DNA of 64,000 bases from Thalassomonas sp. M1454 (GTDB taxonomy: Bacteria > Pseudomonadota > Gammaproteobacteria > Enterobacterales > Alteromonadaceae). A program made the translations under genes and the position numbers. Positions 8,488 to 18,575 of the stretch are shown here, in pieces (the stretch's first letter is position 1; each line of letters begins with the position of its first letter). Below the pieces are notes generated by a model, which was given only the letters and a program-made list of their open reading frames with translations, was not told the origin of the DNA and made no database searches. The DNA lies in contig NZ_VKDD01000003.1 of the NCBI RefSeq assembly GCF_007097525.1, positions 62,001 through 126,000 of the forward strand. The letters run 5' to 3'.

Positions 8488-9294
8488 ATGCAAGTGATAA
8501 TTTATGATGATGCTCAACAAGTTGCACAAAGTGCCGCCGTTTGGGTAAAAACATTAATACAACAAAAGCCAGATACTGTTCTAGGCTTGGCTACAGGTAG
8601 CACCCCTATCAGTTTGTATAAAGAACTTGTTGATGAACACAAAAAAGGCAACCTTAGTTTTGCCAATGTTAAATCTTTTAATTTAGATGAATACCATCAA
8701 ATTGAAGAAACTAACCCACAAAGCTACCGCAGCTTTATGAAACAGCATTTGTTTGACCATGTCGATATAGACCAATCAAACACTTACCTACCAACTTGTG
8801 CTATAGGTGAAAACCCAAGAGCACAGGGCTTAGCTTATGAAGAAAAAATTAAACAAGCTGGTGGTATCGATTTACAAATACTAGGTATTGGCGCTAATGG
8901 CCATATTGGTTTTAATGAACCGACATCAAGCTTAGTATCACGTACTCGCATTAAAACGTTAACAGAGCAAACAATCACCGATAACTCACGTTTATTTAGT
9001 GCTGATGAAGAACAACCAACTATGGCGATGACAATGGGCATAGGCACCATTATGGATTCTCGCTATGTATTGCTTATGGCAACAGGTAAAAACAAAGCGA
9101 AAGCAGTTTTAGATACAGTTGCAGGCCCATTATCAGCAATGTGCCCTGCTTCAGTATTACAAATGCATGAAAATGCGGTGATTTTATTGGATAAGGAAGC
9201 TGCTTCTGAGCTTGCCGATCATGAATACTTCCAATGGACAGATGAACAAAATAAAAAACTCAATGCCGAGTTTGGTTTGTTCCATAACTTCTAA
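8488..9294 (+). CDS. nagB: Glucosamine-6-phosphate deaminase
   Basis: Converts glucosamine-6-phosphate to fructose-6-phosphate and ammonia, the last step of N-acetylglucosamine breakdown. It has 268 residues, close to the 266 of E. coli NagB. Visible motifs are LGLATGSTP (phosphate loop), FNLDEYH (catalytic Asp) and GIGANGHIGFNEP (catalytic His and Glu; Asn replaces the Asp of the E. coli enzyme, as in many other NagB proteins). SRTRIKTLT matches the allosteric GlcNAc6P site of the E. coli enzyme, so allosteric activation is plausible. A good AGGA lies 8 nt before the ATG. It stands alone, without nagA or a transporter, under the predicted operator at 8420. Confidence 0.97.
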   Translation: MQVIIYDDAQQVAQSAAVWVKTLIQQKPDTVLGLATGSTPISLYKELVDEHKKGNLSFANVKSFNLDEYHQIEETNPQSYRSFMKQHLFDHVDIDQSNTYLPTCAIGENPRAQGLAYEEKIKQAGGIDLQILGIGANGHIGFNEPTSSLVSRTRIKTLTEQTITDNSRLFSADEEQPTMAMTMGIGTIMDSRYVLLMATGKNKAKAVLDTVAGPLSAMCPASVLQMHENAVILLDKEAASELADHEYFQWTDEQNKKLNAEFGLFHNF

Positions 9295-9302
9295 AAATCA
9301 AC

Positions 9303-9349
9303 AGGGTCAGATCAACTTGAAATTAACCTTGAGAAGCTATTCAAGTTGA
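9303..9349. repeat. Imperfect inverted repeat after nagB, REP-like
   Basis: TCAACTTGAA (9312-9321) pairs perfectly with TTCAAGTTGA (9340-9349) across an 18-nt loop. The outer flanks AGGGTCAG and the complement of CCGACCT are partly complementary. The left arm AGGGTCAGATCAACTTGA resembles the palindromes at 58772 and 59683 (AGGTGTCAGACACCTTGA), hinting at one repeat family. Confidence 0.55.
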
Positions 9350-9379
9350 GTTGTCCGACCTAATAAGTTTTAGCTTAAT

Positions 9380-9430
9380 TAGGTAAGGTTAGTTTGTAAT
9401 ACTCCCCCTCTTACAAGTTAACCTTACCTA
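9380..9430. repeat. 20-bp stem-loop with a C-rich loop
   Basis: Left arm 9380-9399 and right arm 9411-9430 pair over 20 bp with two G-T wobbles; the 11-nt loop is TACTCCCCCTC. It lies between nagB and the second tRNA-Leu promoter. There is no immediate T-run, so a simple intrinsic terminator is not certain. It could stabilise or end the nagB transcript. Confidence 0.75.
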
Positions 9431-9485
9431 TTAGCTTATTTTTCAACCTGATTTTTTTTATTTCTTCATTTTAATTAAATAACGC

Positions 9486-9513
9486 TTGCGCTTTATAATT
9501 CATTCTTTATAAT
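9486..9513 (+). promoter_or_regulatory. Promoter of the second tRNA-Leu gene
   Basis: TTGCGC (9486-9491), a 16-nt spacer, then a perfect TATAAT (9508-9513) with a GC-rich TCGCTTCGG discriminator. Transcription would start about 6 nt before the tRNA at 9526, giving this copy its own promoter. Confidence 0.72.
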
Positions 9514-9525
9514 TCGCTTCGGATT

Positions 9526-9610
<85 letters not shown>

Positions 9611-9615
9611 TTTAA

Positions 9616-9657
9616 AACTCTAAAGTAAATTTTTTAAGTTTATTTTGGAGTTTTTTT
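9616..9657 (+). terminator. Intrinsic terminator after the second tRNA-Leu
   Basis: Arms at 9616-9629 and 9639-9652 form a 14-bp stem with two G-T wobbles, followed by a T-run ending at 9657. It begins 6 nt after the tRNA end. Confidence 0.85.
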
Positions 9658-9847
9658 ATGTCCAAAATTTGGCGTGTGATGCCAACTTCACTTTATCTTC
9701 GAGTTCAAACTACATCTGACACCTAGCTCTTTTCAGTGAGATAAGCTAGAAAATGTAAAAATATTAACTCAGCTAAGAACTAATTGTGTAATTAGATAAA
9801 ATCACTTTAAGATAAACCATTGTTTAAATAATTAAATTGAGACAAAT

Positions 9848-10273
9848 ATGATTAGAACACTACGAACGGAAGATCTAGATGACGCTGTAGGCATCTGGTT
9901 AAATGCATCAATTAAAGCACACAACTTCATTTCACAAGATTTTTGGGTTTCACAACACCAGAATATGCGTGATTTGTACTTACCTAATAGTGAATCTTGG
10001 GTTTATGAAGATGATGGCCGTATCCTTGGTTTTATTTCCTATTATGAAGGAACTATCCCCGCAATTTTTGTCGACCCAAAGTCTCAGTCTAAAGGAGTTG
10101 GAACTCAGTTATTAGAAAAATTAAAAGATAAATACCAAAACTTAACGTTAACTGTTTACTCAGAGAACCATAAAACCCATCAGTTTTATATACGTCAAGG
10201 TTTTACAGATGTTGGCAAATGTATTTGTGAACACACGGGTCATGAGCAGCATGAGATGCGTTGGGTAAGATAA
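9848..10273 (+). CDS. GNAT-family N-acetyltransferase, YiaC-like
   Basis: A 141-residue single-domain acetyltransferase that would transfer acetyl from acetyl-CoA to an amine. The acetyl-CoA loop is FVDPKSQSKGVGTQLLEKL (about 77-95), matching the Q/RxxGxG/A signature, and the C-terminal NHKTHQFYIRQGFTDVG is the usual GNAT ending. The N-terminal pattern (IxxWLxxSIxAHNFI, then YLPNSESWVYEDDGRILGFIS) is close to E. coli YiaC, which has been reported as a protein lysine acetyltransferase. The substrate here is unknown. Single gene, with its own upstream region from 9658. Confidence 0.85.
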   Translation: MIRTLRTEDLDDAVGIWLNASIKAHNFISQDFWVSQHQNMRDLYLPNSESWVYEDDGRILGFISYYEGTIPAIFVDPKSQSKGVGTQLLEKLKDKYQNLTLTVYSENHKTHQFYIRQGFTDVGKCICEHTGHEQHEMRWVR

Positions 10274-10384
10274 GTACTGTAGCTAATCAACTAGAAAACT
10301 TATAACCTTCTTAACTACAAAGAACATAATTAAGAAGGCACTAGACTCACTAACGCTCATTAGAACGTTTTATAATTGAAAAAT

Positions 10385-11617
10385 TTACTTCCAAGTTTGT
10401 TTATAAACTCGGGTTAAATTACCACCATATAGCTTTCTTAAGTCATCATCTGAATAACCCATTTTCCACAGTTCGTCTGTAACAGCCGCAAGGTGTTTTG
10501 ATAACTCAGCACAGCCTGCTGCGCCTTTTTCAAAAGCGTCAATCATATAACCGTTATCTGCATATTTATCAGCATTCGCTATTGCAAACGGTACTACTTT
10601 GGCAGTAGTCATTAAATCATCTGTGCCAATGCCCACATGGTCTACACCGGCAACTTTTACTGCGCCATCAACCATCTCGGCAAATTGTTTTGGGCTAATA
10701 TCATCTGGCCAAATACCATCCATCATAAACTCAGTCGCGGTTATTGCTACAACGCCCCCTAAAGACACTACTTTTTTAACCTGCTCATCAGACAGCAAAC
10801 GATAACACGCAGCTAAACGATAATCAGCATCGCCTTTTTTCAAGCCATTTTTTTCCATTCGCGCTTGGGTTTCTTTAATCGTTTCATGTGGCTCACAATT
10901 ATAAGTAGACGCTACTGGTGAGTGAGAGAAAATAGGCGGTACGCCTTTATGATTTTTCTCCATATAATTCATCATATCCATAGTGGTTTTATATGCCGTA
11001 TGTGACATATCTACCGTGATACCATGTTTTACCATTTCATCAATGACTTCTTTACCAAAGTCAGTGAGGCCACCTTTATCACCGTTAAGGTACGATAAAA
11101 CACCTACGCCAGCTTTTTCGGTTTCGTTATAGGTAAGCTGCATCGTTTTAATACCTAGTGCAGCTACATCTTTAACACGACTTGCATCGCCTTCAAGGAT
11201 CATCGTGGTTTGGGATGCCCATTGCACTGCATATTCACCATTTTCTAAAGCTAGCTGAAAATCTTCTGGTTTGTTAACAAAGCGAATTGGCGTTTTTGCC
11301 TGTTTTGCGGCATCAGCCCAAGCTTTATGTTCGGCAACCAGAGTTTTAAAGTTCGGTGTATGTGGAGCGGCTATTGTTACAGAAGCTCCGGTAATTCCGC
11401 GAGATGCTGCTAAGTCAATATAATTAGCAACTTCAATAGGATCGTCCCAACCGGTTTTATAAGGAGATGCATAAAAATCAATGGCGATATTATCTTGAAC
11501 GAACTTTTGTGCTTTTTCTGATGCGGTATTGTGCCAATCTCGGGTTTCGATTGAAGCATTAACAGAGGCTGTAAAACCTAGCGCTATACAAGCACTTAAA
11601 AGTGTTTTTTTTATCAT
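10385..11617 (-). CDS. Exported peptidase M19 (membrane dipeptidase) homologue with altered metal site
   Basis: A 410-residue protein with a Sec signal peptide (MIKKTLLSACIALGFTASVNA). It belongs to the renal/membrane dipeptidase group of the amidohydrolase superfamily, which cleaves dipeptides at a di-zinc site. Visible are ILEGD (bridging Glu142), VDMSH (His206), IFSHSP (His232) and HVGIGTDD. The N-terminal HxD zinc motif (usually DGHNDLP) is replaced by IDFYASP near residues 46-52. Either the metal site is different or the protein is not a classical dipeptidase. It is divergent from an AraC regulator (11948), which may control it. Confidence 0.88.
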   Translation of the reverse strand: MIKKTLLSACIALGFTASVNASIETRDWHNTASEKAQKFVQDNIAIDFYASPYKTGWDDPIEVANYIDLAASRGITGASVTIAAPHTPNFKTLVAEHKAWADAAKQAKTPIRFVNKPEDFQLALENGEYAVQWASQTTMILEGDASRVKDVAALGIKTMQLTYNETEKAGVGVLSYLNGDKGGLTDFGKEVIDEMVKHGITVDMSHTAYKTTMDMMNYMEKNHKGVPPIFSHSPVASTYNCEPHETIKETQARMEKNGLKKGDADYRLAACYRLLSDEQVKKVVSLGGVVAITATEFMMDGIWPDDISPKQFAEMVDGAVKVAGVDHVGIGTDDLMTTAKVVPFAIANADKYADNGYMIDAFEKGAAGCAELSKHLAAVTDELWKMGYSDDDLRKLYGGNLTRVYKQTWK

Positions 11618-11947
11618 AAAGCTTTCTCCCTAAAAATATATTAATCAACAGGTATGCCACTGCTATTTTATTTAACCTCACCGAAACAGTTAAAATATCT
11701 AGCAACATATCAAGTATATGGCATGTTTATAAATATTGGACTAAATCCAAAAAACATATAAAACTATAACGAGCCTCAATAAAGAAACTTTATATAATTT
11801 ATATATTTAATAATAACTTACAATGATAGCACCACATTTTAATTACAAATGCAGCAGTTATCATTTCCCGACACCAATTTAGCCTTATAATTAAATTATT
11901 ATCGTAGACTTAACTTTTAACCGTTTTTAGCAAGGAATTTTTAAACA
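11618..11947. other. 330-bp divergent regulatory gap
   Basis: A very AT-rich region between the M19 peptidase homologue and the AraC-type gene, holding the promoters of both. No open frame, strong hairpin or convincing palindrome was seen. The AraC gene is preceded by AAGGA at 11931-11935. Confidence 0.6.
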
Positions 11948-12934
11948 GTGGCTATTAATATTTATGTTGTACGAGCGAGCCATATGCAGCCATTTTTCAG
12001 TGCGCTTGAAGCAATAAACCAACCCATTTCGCCTTTACTCGAGCAAGTAGGTTTAAGCACCGAACAATTTGATAATCCAGACAACTTAATTCCTGAAGCA
12101 CCGCTTTGGGAGTTTATCGAACTCGCAAGCATTGCTTGTGATAAACCGCATTTTGGTTTCTTTGTCACTGAGCATACATGTTTAGATACTTATGGCGCAT
12201 TTGGAGAGCATTTATGCCATCAAGATAACCTACTCATAGCACTTGAATCTTTTATCTCTGACTTACAAACTCATGCTAACTACATGAACTATTGGCTTGA
12301 GGAGAGTGATGAATATGTGTGGTTATGTCGTAAAGGCACACCTGGCATTGAAAAAGGCAAATGGCCCGTTGAACAACATGTTATCAGCCTTATGGCGGAA
12401 CTCATTAAAGTCTACGCCGGTGCCAATTGGTGCCCCAAAGAGGTTAGATTTGCTAGTGAAACTGGGAATGGTATCGAATATGCCTACTATTTAAAAAATA
12501 CTCAGCTCTCTTTTAATAACCCTTTTGGCGCAATTGCTATAGAAAAAGAAAAACTAACCAGCAGCTCTACCCTGAAAAAGAAAGAATCTAACCTTTCTGA
12601 CATAGTGCCAAGTATCTTACCTGAAACATTAACGACGCTTATTGCTGAAAAATACTTCGGAACTCACCCTAGTGTAGAAACAATAGCCGCATCATTAAAT
12701 ATTAATCCTAGAACGCTTCAACGCTATTTATCAACAAACAATACCACGCTTAAAGCTATACTGGAGAGAGCTAAATATGCTCAGGCAAAGTCGCTTTTAT
12801 CACAAGGGGACATTTCAATTCTACAGGTTGCAGACTTATTAGGTTACACAGCTGCCGCTAATTTTACTCGCGCATTTAAACGCTGGAGTGGATTAACCCC
12901 AAAACAATTTAAAAGCAACAAAGCCAATAACTAA
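11948..12934 (+). CDS. AraC-family transcriptional regulator (OruR/ArgR-type)
   Basis: A 328-residue regulator with the N-terminal arabinose-binding-like domain of the OruR/ArgR group (GAFGEHLCHQDNLLIALESF is typical) and a C-terminal AraC double HTH (LNINPRTLQRYLS, then ISILQVADLLGYTAAANFTRAFKRWSG). The start is GTG, 12 nt after AAGGA. The next ATG is only 11 codons later, so the true start is slightly uncertain. It is divergent from the M19 peptidase gene and probably regulates it. The effector is unknown. Confidence 0.9.
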   Translation: MAINIYVVRASHMQPFFSALEAINQPISPLLEQVGLSTEQFDNPDNLIPEAPLWEFIELASIACDKPHFGFFVTEHTCLDTYGAFGEHLCHQDNLLIALESFISDLQTHANYMNYWLEESDEYVWLCRKGTPGIEKGKWPVEQHVISLMAELIKVYAGANWCPKEVRFASETGNGIEYAYYLKNTQLSFNNPFGAIAIEKEKLTSSSTLKKKESNLSDIVPSILPETLTTLIAEKYFGTHPSVETIAASLNINPRTLQRYLSTNNTTLKAILERAKYAQAKSLLSQGDISILQVADLLGYTAAANFTRAFKRWSGLTPKQFKSNKANN

Positions 12935-13034
12935 CAAAAAAGACAAAGTATTTACTAAAACGGGTACCTTTCCTCTGAACTTGCCCCAAAAGCACTCTTG
13001 TATGAGTCTTTTATTAAAATTAATAAGCTAATAT

Positions 13035-14201
13035 TTATAGTCCGCAAGCATAAGCCAGCGCTTTTTCTTTAAGGATAGGTGCACGGTGAGCGGCGAACAC
13101 TCCTATATTTCTTAGTAGTTTTAATGGCCCAGATTTATTTTTAAACGTACCATAAATTGCATCCATACCAGACATCATCAATAGATTGTCAGCTCTTCTA
13201 GAACGTTCATATCGTTTTAACACTTCTTCACTATCAAAGTTTTCACCAGAGCCTATCGCTTTGGCGATAACTTCTTGCAGTGCTTTGATGTCTTTAAAAC
13301 CTAAGTTAACACCCTGCCCAGCTAATGGGTTTATGGTGTGAGCTGAATCACCAACTAAAATCACTCGCCCTTTTACGTATTGATTGGCATGACGACGTGT
13401 TAAATTAAACGCACCTTTAGCAACTACTTCAATGCCGCCAAGTCGTTTTGGAAAGGCTTGTGTAATTGCTTGAGTAAGTTGTACATTACTTAGCTTAGAT
13501 AAGCGCTTAATTTCATCACGGCTATGGTACCAAACTAAAGAGCCGTTATTGCCTGGCATTGGCAAATAAGCAACCGGTCCTGTTGGGCTAAAGTGCTGCC
13601 AAGTAATATCTTGTTGTGGTAATTCGGTTTTTACATTGATTAGCATAGCTGATTGCTGATAATCCCAGCCCGTAGTGCCAATATTTGCTAGTGTACGAAC
13701 TTGCGAATTAGCGCCATCGGCACCAATTAAAATGCGTGCTGTAACCGTTGAATTAGATAATTCAGCAACTACTTCATCTTTGGTTTGAGAGTAAGAAACT
13801 AATTGCTCTGGACATAACAAGTTAACATTAGGGTTTTGTTCTAGTTGCTGCCAAACCGAAAGCTGTATAAGGCGATTTTCAACAATATGACCTAAATGAG
13901 GCTGCTCAATTTCATCACTGTTAAATTCAGCGTAAGCAATATCATTTTCCCAAACACCTAGTCGCTTATATGGGCATGCTCGCCAATTTTCTACTTGCTG
14001 CCAAGCGCCTAATTGGTTTAATAACTGTTGCGAACCAAGAGATATCGCAGATACGCGCAGATCAAAGTCTTGCTCAGAAGAGAATTCTTTTGGTGCATAT
14101 GCTTCAACAACAGCTACCTTCAAACCTAATTCAGCTAAGGCTAAGGCTGTCGTTGCGCCAACCATGCCACCACCAACTATTAAACAATCAACTTTTAACA
14201 C
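13035..14201 (-). CDS. ubiF: FAD-dependent ubiquinone-biosynthesis hydroxylase, UbiF-type
   Basis: A 388-residue aromatic-ring monooxygenase of the UbiH/UbiF/UbiI group, which hydroxylates the quinone precursor during ubiquinone synthesis. The N-terminal FAD fold is IVGGGMVGATTALALAELG, then IGADGANSQVR (the DG motif) and GDSAHTINPLAGQGVNLGFKD (the second FAD motif). The position next to miaB-ybeZ-ybeY-ybeX-lnt matches ubiF in E. coli, which is why UbiF rather than UbiH or UbiI is chosen. Sequence alone does not fully separate these paralogues. Confidence 0.87.
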   Translation of the reverse strand: MLKVDCLIVGGGMVGATTALALAELGLKVAVVEAYAPKEFSSEQDFDLRVSAISLGSQQLLNQLGAWQQVENWRACPYKRLGVWENDIAYAEFNSDEIEQPHLGHIVENRLIQLSVWQQLEQNPNVNLLCPEQLVSYSQTKDEVVAELSNSTVTARILIGADGANSQVRTLANIGTTGWDYQQSAMLINVKTELPQQDITWQHFSPTGPVAYLPMPGNNGSLVWYHSRDEIKRLSKLSNVQLTQAITQAFPKRLGGIEVVAKGAFNLTRRHANQYVKGRVILVGDSAHTINPLAGQGVNLGFKDIKALQEVIAKAIGSGENFDSEEVLKRYERSRRADNLLMMSGMDAIYGTFKNKSGPLKLLRNIGVFAAHRAPILKEKALAYACGL

Positions 14202-14663
14202 TGGGATATCTCTTAATGATTACATTAGCTTTATTCTAGCTAACCAAATTAGATAAATCGTTAGTTATTTTACTCTTTTTATATTTTTATTATGTTTTAT
14301 TGATTTTACTCATGATTTATCAAAAATCAGCATAGAAAACAGCAATTACAAAACCAACTTTCAAGCTAAGCCTTTGCTAATATTGATATTAATTTATCCA
14401 CCTAAACTTATCTGCTGTTACTTGTTAATCAAATCAATTAATAAAAAACGCCTTACTTGTCTATTTTTTATTCTTGTTTACAAATTAATACTGGCTCTTT
14501 AGTAGCGTCAACTGTGAAGAAAGAGTAAAATACCGCTCTTTTTTTGGTTAATAAGATAATTTATATCGGTTTTTAACTGGTATTTGTTCAGTCACACGTT
14601 ATAAACGAGGCTTGAACGATAATTAACCTAAGTGTTTTCGCGATATTATTGGGCAAATAAGCA
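14202..14663. other. 462-bp divergent gap between ubiF and miaB
   Basis: An AT-rich region holding the promoters of ubiF and the miaB operon. No tRNA, open frame or strong hairpin was found. In E. coli tRNA genes lie in this neighbourhood; here the tRNA cluster is about 5 kb to the left instead. Confidence 0.6.
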
Positions 14664-16109
14664 ATGAGTAAAAAGCTGTATATTAAAACCTGGGGCTGTC
14701 AAATGAACGAGTACGACTCGCAAAAGATGGCAGATTTATTAGACTCTACCCACGGCTTCACTGAAGTACATGAACCGGAAGAGGCAGATGTATTATTACT
14801 TAATACCTGTTCAATCAGGGAAAAGGCTCAGGAAAAAGTTTTCCATCAACTTGGTCGTTGGAAAAACTTCAAAAATGACAATCCAGATTTAATTATTGGT
14901 GTTGGTGGCTGTGTTGCTTCTCAAGAAGGTGACGCTATCCGTCAACGTGCACCATTTGTTGATATTGTATTTGGTCCGCAAACATTACACCGCTTACCAG
15001 AAATGATTAATCAGGTTAACAGCGATCACGACTCTTCTGTTGTTGATGTTAGTTTCCCTGAAATTGAAAAATTCGACCGTTTACCAGAGCCAAAAGCTGA
15101 AGGCCCAACAGCATTTGTTTCTATTATGGAAGGTTGTAGTAAATACTGTACTTTCTGTGTTGTACCATATACTCGCGGTGAAGAAGTTAGTCGTCCGTTA
15201 GATGACGTATTATACGAGATAGCTCAGCTTGCAGAGCAAGGCGTACGTGAAGTTAACCTATTAGGTCAAAACGTAAATGCTTACCGTGGTGATATGCACG
15301 ATGGAAGTATTTGTCGTTTCTCTGAGTTACTGACCTTAGTAGCCACTATCGATGGTATCGACCGTATCCGTTATACCACTTCGCACCCGGTAGAATTTAC
15401 TGAAGACTTAATTGAAGTTTACAAAGAAATTCCTGAATTAGTAAGTCACTTACACTTACCTGTACAAAGTGGTTCAGATCGTATTTTAAATATGATGAAG
15501 CGTGGTCACACTGCTATTGAATATAAATCAAAAGTACGTGCCCTTAAAAAAGCGCGCCCAGATATTTGTATGTCTTCAGATTTCATCATTGGTTACCCAG
15601 GTGAAACTGATGAAGATTTCGAAGCAACAATGAATCTTATCAAAGCCATTGATTTCGATTTAAGTTTTAGCTTTATCTACAGTGCTCGTCCTGGTACGCC
15701 AGCAGCCGATGCAATTGACGATGTTTCAGAAGAAACGAAAAAGCAACGTTTGCATATTTTACAAGATCGTATCAATGCGCAAGCACTATCAATTGCTCGT
15801 AAAATGTTAGGTACAGAGCAACGTATTCTGGTTGAAGGTCCTTCTAAGAAGAATCCTATGGAGTTACGTGGTCGTACTGAAAACAACCGTATCGTTAACT
15901 TTGAAGCACCACATACTGTGATTGGTCAATTTGTCGATATTGAAGTAACTGACGTTTACAGTAATTCATTACGTGGTAAATTAATTCGCACTGAAGATGA
16001 AATGGGCTTACGTATTGCACATTCTCCAGCTGATATTTTAGCAAACCAACATCACCAAGCGAAAAGAGCAGGTGTTGATGAGCTAGGTGTTGGCACATAT
16101 ACGCCTTAG
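14664..16109 (+). CDS. miaB: tRNA-2-methylthio-N6-dimethylallyladenosine synthase
   Basis: A radical-SAM methylthiotransferase that adds the 2-methylthio group to i6A37 of tRNAs reading UNN codons. It has 481 residues (E. coli 474). The N-terminal UPF0004 domain carries the auxiliary-cluster cysteines in [18 protein letters not shown] and GGCVAS. The radical-SAM motif is [15 protein letters not shown] around residue 157. A C-terminal TRAM domain ends in [14 protein letters not shown]. It is the first gene of the miaB-ybeZ-ybeY-ybeX-lnt operon, 30 bp before ybeZ. Confidence 0.98.
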   Translation: MSKKLYIKTWGCQMNEYDSQKMADLLDSTHGFTEVHEPEEADVLLLNTCSIREKAQEKVFHQLGRWKNFKNDNPDLIIGVGGCVASQEGDAIRQRAPFVDIVFGPQTLHRLPEMINQVNSDHDSSVVDVSFPEIEKFDRLPEPKAEGPTAFVSIMEGCSKYCTFCVVPYTRGEEVSRPLDDVLYEIAQLAEQGVREVNLLGQNVNAYRGDMHDGSICRFSELLTLVATIDGIDRIRYTTSHPVEFTEDLIEVYKEIPELVSHLHLPVQSGSDRILNMMKRGHTAIEYKSKVRALKKARPDICMSSDFIIGYPGETDEDFEATMNLIKAIDFDLSFSFIYSARPGTPAADAIDDVSEETKKQRLHILQDRINAQALSIARKMLGTEQRILVEGPSKKNPMELRGRTENNRIVNFEAPHTVIGQFVDIEVTDVYSNSLRGKLIRTEDEMGLRIAHSPADILANQHHQAKRAGVDELGVGTYTP

Positions 16110-16139
16110 TATTTTATATAAATTAAAGAGACACTGTCC

Positions 16140-17138
16140 TTGAGTAAAAAAATAATAAGCCAACAAATAACGCTAGAGCCTGAAGATAATAATCGCTTTG
16201 CTAATTTGTGTGGCCCGATGGATGACAATCTACGAAAAATTGAACGACGTTTAGGCGTTGAAATTAGTTATCGTGGTACTTTAGTTAAAATCGTTGGTAA
16301 CCAAGCTCATTGTGATGCAACCATCGAATTATTAAAAAATCTATACGTTGAAACCGCTCCTGTGAAAGGTAAAGCCGGCATAGTTACTGCTGAAGCCATT
16401 CACTTAGCGATATTAGATTTAAATATTTTAGAGCAAGGCAGTGAAAATGAGTCAGCATTTGAAGAAATGGTGACCATTAAAACTAAGCGCGGCATAATTA
16501 AGCCGCGTAATGACAATCAAAGTACTTACGTACAAAATATCTTAACAAATGATATTAGCTTTGGCGTTGGTGTTGCCGGTACTGGTAAAACATACTTAGC
16601 TGTTGCCTGTGCTGTAGATGCCCTTGAACGTCAAGAAGTACGCCGTATACTACTTACCCGCCCTGCTGTTGAAGCAGGAGAAAAGTTAGGTTTTTTACCT
16701 GGTGACTTGTCACAAAAGGTTGACCCTTACCTGCGCCCTCTTTATGACGCTTTATTTGAAATGTTAGGTTTTGAGAAAGTTGAAAAGCTGATTGAGCGTA
16801 ATGTGATTGAAGTAGCTCCCCTTGCCTATATGCGCGGGCGTACACTTAATGATGCCTATGTTATTTTAGATGAAAGCCAAAACACCACGGTTGAGCAAAT
16901 GAAAATGTTCTTAACTCGTATTGGTTTTAATTCAAAGGCGGTTGTTACGGGTGATATTACGCAAGTAGATTTACCAAAAGGTCAGCGCTCGGGTTTACGC
17001 CACGCAATTGAAGTATTACAAGATATTAAAGGCGTTAGCTTTAACTTCTTCCAAGCAAAAGATGTTGTACGCCATGCCGTTGTTGGTCGTATTATTGAAG
17101 CTTATGAGCGTCACGACACTGACAGCCTGCACCGCTAA
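16140..17138 (+). CDS. ybeZ: PhoH-like ATPase YbeZ
   Basis: A 332-residue PhoH-family ATPase thought to work with the endoribonuclease YbeY in RNA processing. An N-terminal KH-like region (NLCGPMDDNLRKIERRLGVEI) precedes the P-loop GVAGTGKTYLA near residue 143 and a Walker B-like VILDESQNT. The start is TTG at 16140 with AAAGAG upstream; no in-frame ATG gives a full N terminus. It is 19 bp before ybeY in the conserved operon. Confidence 0.96.
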   Translation: MSKKIISQQITLEPEDNNRFANLCGPMDDNLRKIERRLGVEISYRGTLVKIVGNQAHCDATIELLKNLYVETAPVKGKAGIVTAEAIHLAILDLNILEQGSENESAFEEMVTIKTKRGIIKPRNDNQSTYVQNILTNDISFGVGVAGTGKTYLAVACAVDALERQEVRRILLTRPAVEAGEKLGFLPGDLSQKVDPYLRPLYDALFEMLGFEKVEKLIERNVIEVAPLAYMRGRTLNDAYVILDESQNTTVEQMKMFLTRIGFNSKAVVTGDITQVDLPKGQRSGLRHAIEVLQDIKGVSFNFFQAKDVVRHAVVGRIIEAYERHDTDSLHR

Positions 17139-17157
17139 TTAATAAAATTAAACTCAT

Positions 17158-17628
17158 ATGACTCAAGCTCAAATTACATTAGATGTGCAAATTGCCTGTG
17201 ATAACCCTCAACTACCTAGTGTTGAGCAATTACAATTATGGGCAGAAACAGCACTATTACCATACGGTAAAAACTTTGAGCTTACCGCTCGCATCGTTGA
17301 AGTAGCCGAATCACAACAATTAAACCATCAATATCGCGGTAAAGACAAACCAACTAACGTGCTATCTTTTCCTTTTGAGGTGCCTGAAGGTGTTGAATTA
17401 GATTTATTGGGTGATTTAATCATTTGTGCGAACGTCGTTGAAAATGAAGCAATTGAACAAAATAAAGCATTAAATGCCCATTGGGCGCATATGATTATAC
17501 ATGGATGCTTGCATTTATTAGGTTATGATCATATAAGTGAAGAAGAAGCAGTTGAAATGGAAACCATTGAGATTAAATTAATGGCTTCACTTGGGTTTTC
17601 TAACCCTTACATCGACTGTACAGATTAA
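17158..17628 (+). CDS. ybeY: Endoribonuclease YbeY
   Basis: A metal-dependent single-strand endoribonuclease for 16S rRNA 3'-end maturation and 70S ribosome quality control. It has 156 residues, the usual size. The zinc-binding signature [11 protein letters not shown] (His near 114, 118, 124) and the upstream [10 protein letters not shown] segment are intact. It lies between ybeZ and ybeX. Confidence 0.98.
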   Translation: MTQAQITLDVQIACDNPQLPSVEQLQLWAETALLPYGKNFELTARIVEVAESQQLNHQYRGKDKPTNVLSFPFEVPEGVELDLLGDLIICANVVENEAIEQNKALNAHWAHMIIHGCLHLLGYDHISEEEAVEMETIEIKLMASLGFSNPYIDCTD

Positions 17629-17656
17629 CTAACTTTAAAGGTATAAAACAAGCTCT

Positions 17657-18532
17657 ATGAGCGAAGACAACCCCCAATCTGGAAACGGTTCTTCTAAAAC
17701 ATTTATGGAAAAAATAGTCCAAGTGTTTACTGGAGAACCGCAAAATAAAGAACAACTGGTTGAAGTATTAAATGATGCCGAAGACCGAGAACTGATAAAA
17801 CCATCTACCAAACTAATGCTCGAAGGCGTATTAGAAGTATCTGATATGCGTGTTCGTGACATTATGATCCCACGCTCGCAAATGATCACCATCGACATAG
17901 AGCAAACAGTTGAAGAGTTTCTACCAACCGTTTTAGAGTCGGGCCATTCAAGATTTCCAGTAATCAATGATGATATTGATCATATTGAAGGTGTTTTACT
18001 GGCAAAAGATCTTTTAGCCCATGCGTTTACTAAAGATTCTACTCAGTTCACTTTAAAAGACATTATTCGCCCGGCGAATATTATTCCAGAAAGCAAGCGC
18101 GTTGAACCTTTATTAAAAGAGTTCAGACAAGAGCGTTACCACATGGCCGTTGTTGTAGATGAATACGGTGGTGTTTCGGGTATAGTTACCATTGAAGATA
18201 TTATTGAGCTTATCGTTGGTGAAATTGAAGATGAGCACGATGACTTAATTGAACAAGATATACGTCATTTAAGCGGCAATGTTTATCAAGTAAAAGCATT
18301 AACCGACCTTGAAGATTTCGATGAATACTTTAACTGTGAATTTGATAATGAAGAAGCCGATACTATCGGCGGTATTATTATTCATGAATTTGGCCATATG
18401 CCGAGTAAAGATGAATGTATTGAAATCAATGACTTTCATTTTAAAGTTGAAAAAGCCGACAAACGTCGAATCTTACAACTTCAAGTAACGGTTGCTAAAG
18501 ATCACGAAATCACAGGTAAAATCACCGATTAA
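17657..18532 (+). CDS. ybeX: CBS-domain protein YbeX (CorC/HlyC family)
   Basis: A 291-residue cytosolic protein with two CBS domains (starting at [14 protein letters not shown] and at [19 protein letters not shown]) and a C-terminal CorC_HlyC domain (LPV-type folds around [20 protein letters not shown]). In E. coli the gene is linked to ribosome maturation and, earlier, to magnesium/cobalt efflux. No membrane segments. It is 28 bp after ybeY and 43 bp before lnt. Confidence 0.95.
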   Translation: MSEDNPQSGNGSSKTFMEKIVQVFTGEPQNKEQLVEVLNDAEDRELIKPSTKLMLEGVLEVSDMRVRDIMIPRSQMITIDIEQTVEEFLPTVLESGHSRFPVINDDIDHIEGVLLAKDLLAHAFTKDSTQFTLKDIIRPANIIPESKRVEPLLKEFRQERYHMAVVVDEYGGVSGIVTIEDIIELIVGEIEDEHDDLIEQDIRHLSGNVYQVKALTDLEDFDEYFNCEFDNEEADTIGGIIIHEFGHMPSKDECIEINDFHFKVEKADKRRILQLQVTVAKDHEITGKITD

Positions 18533-18575
18533 AGCGGTTCAAAGAAAATAGCTCAACAACTAAAAGAATAATAGA

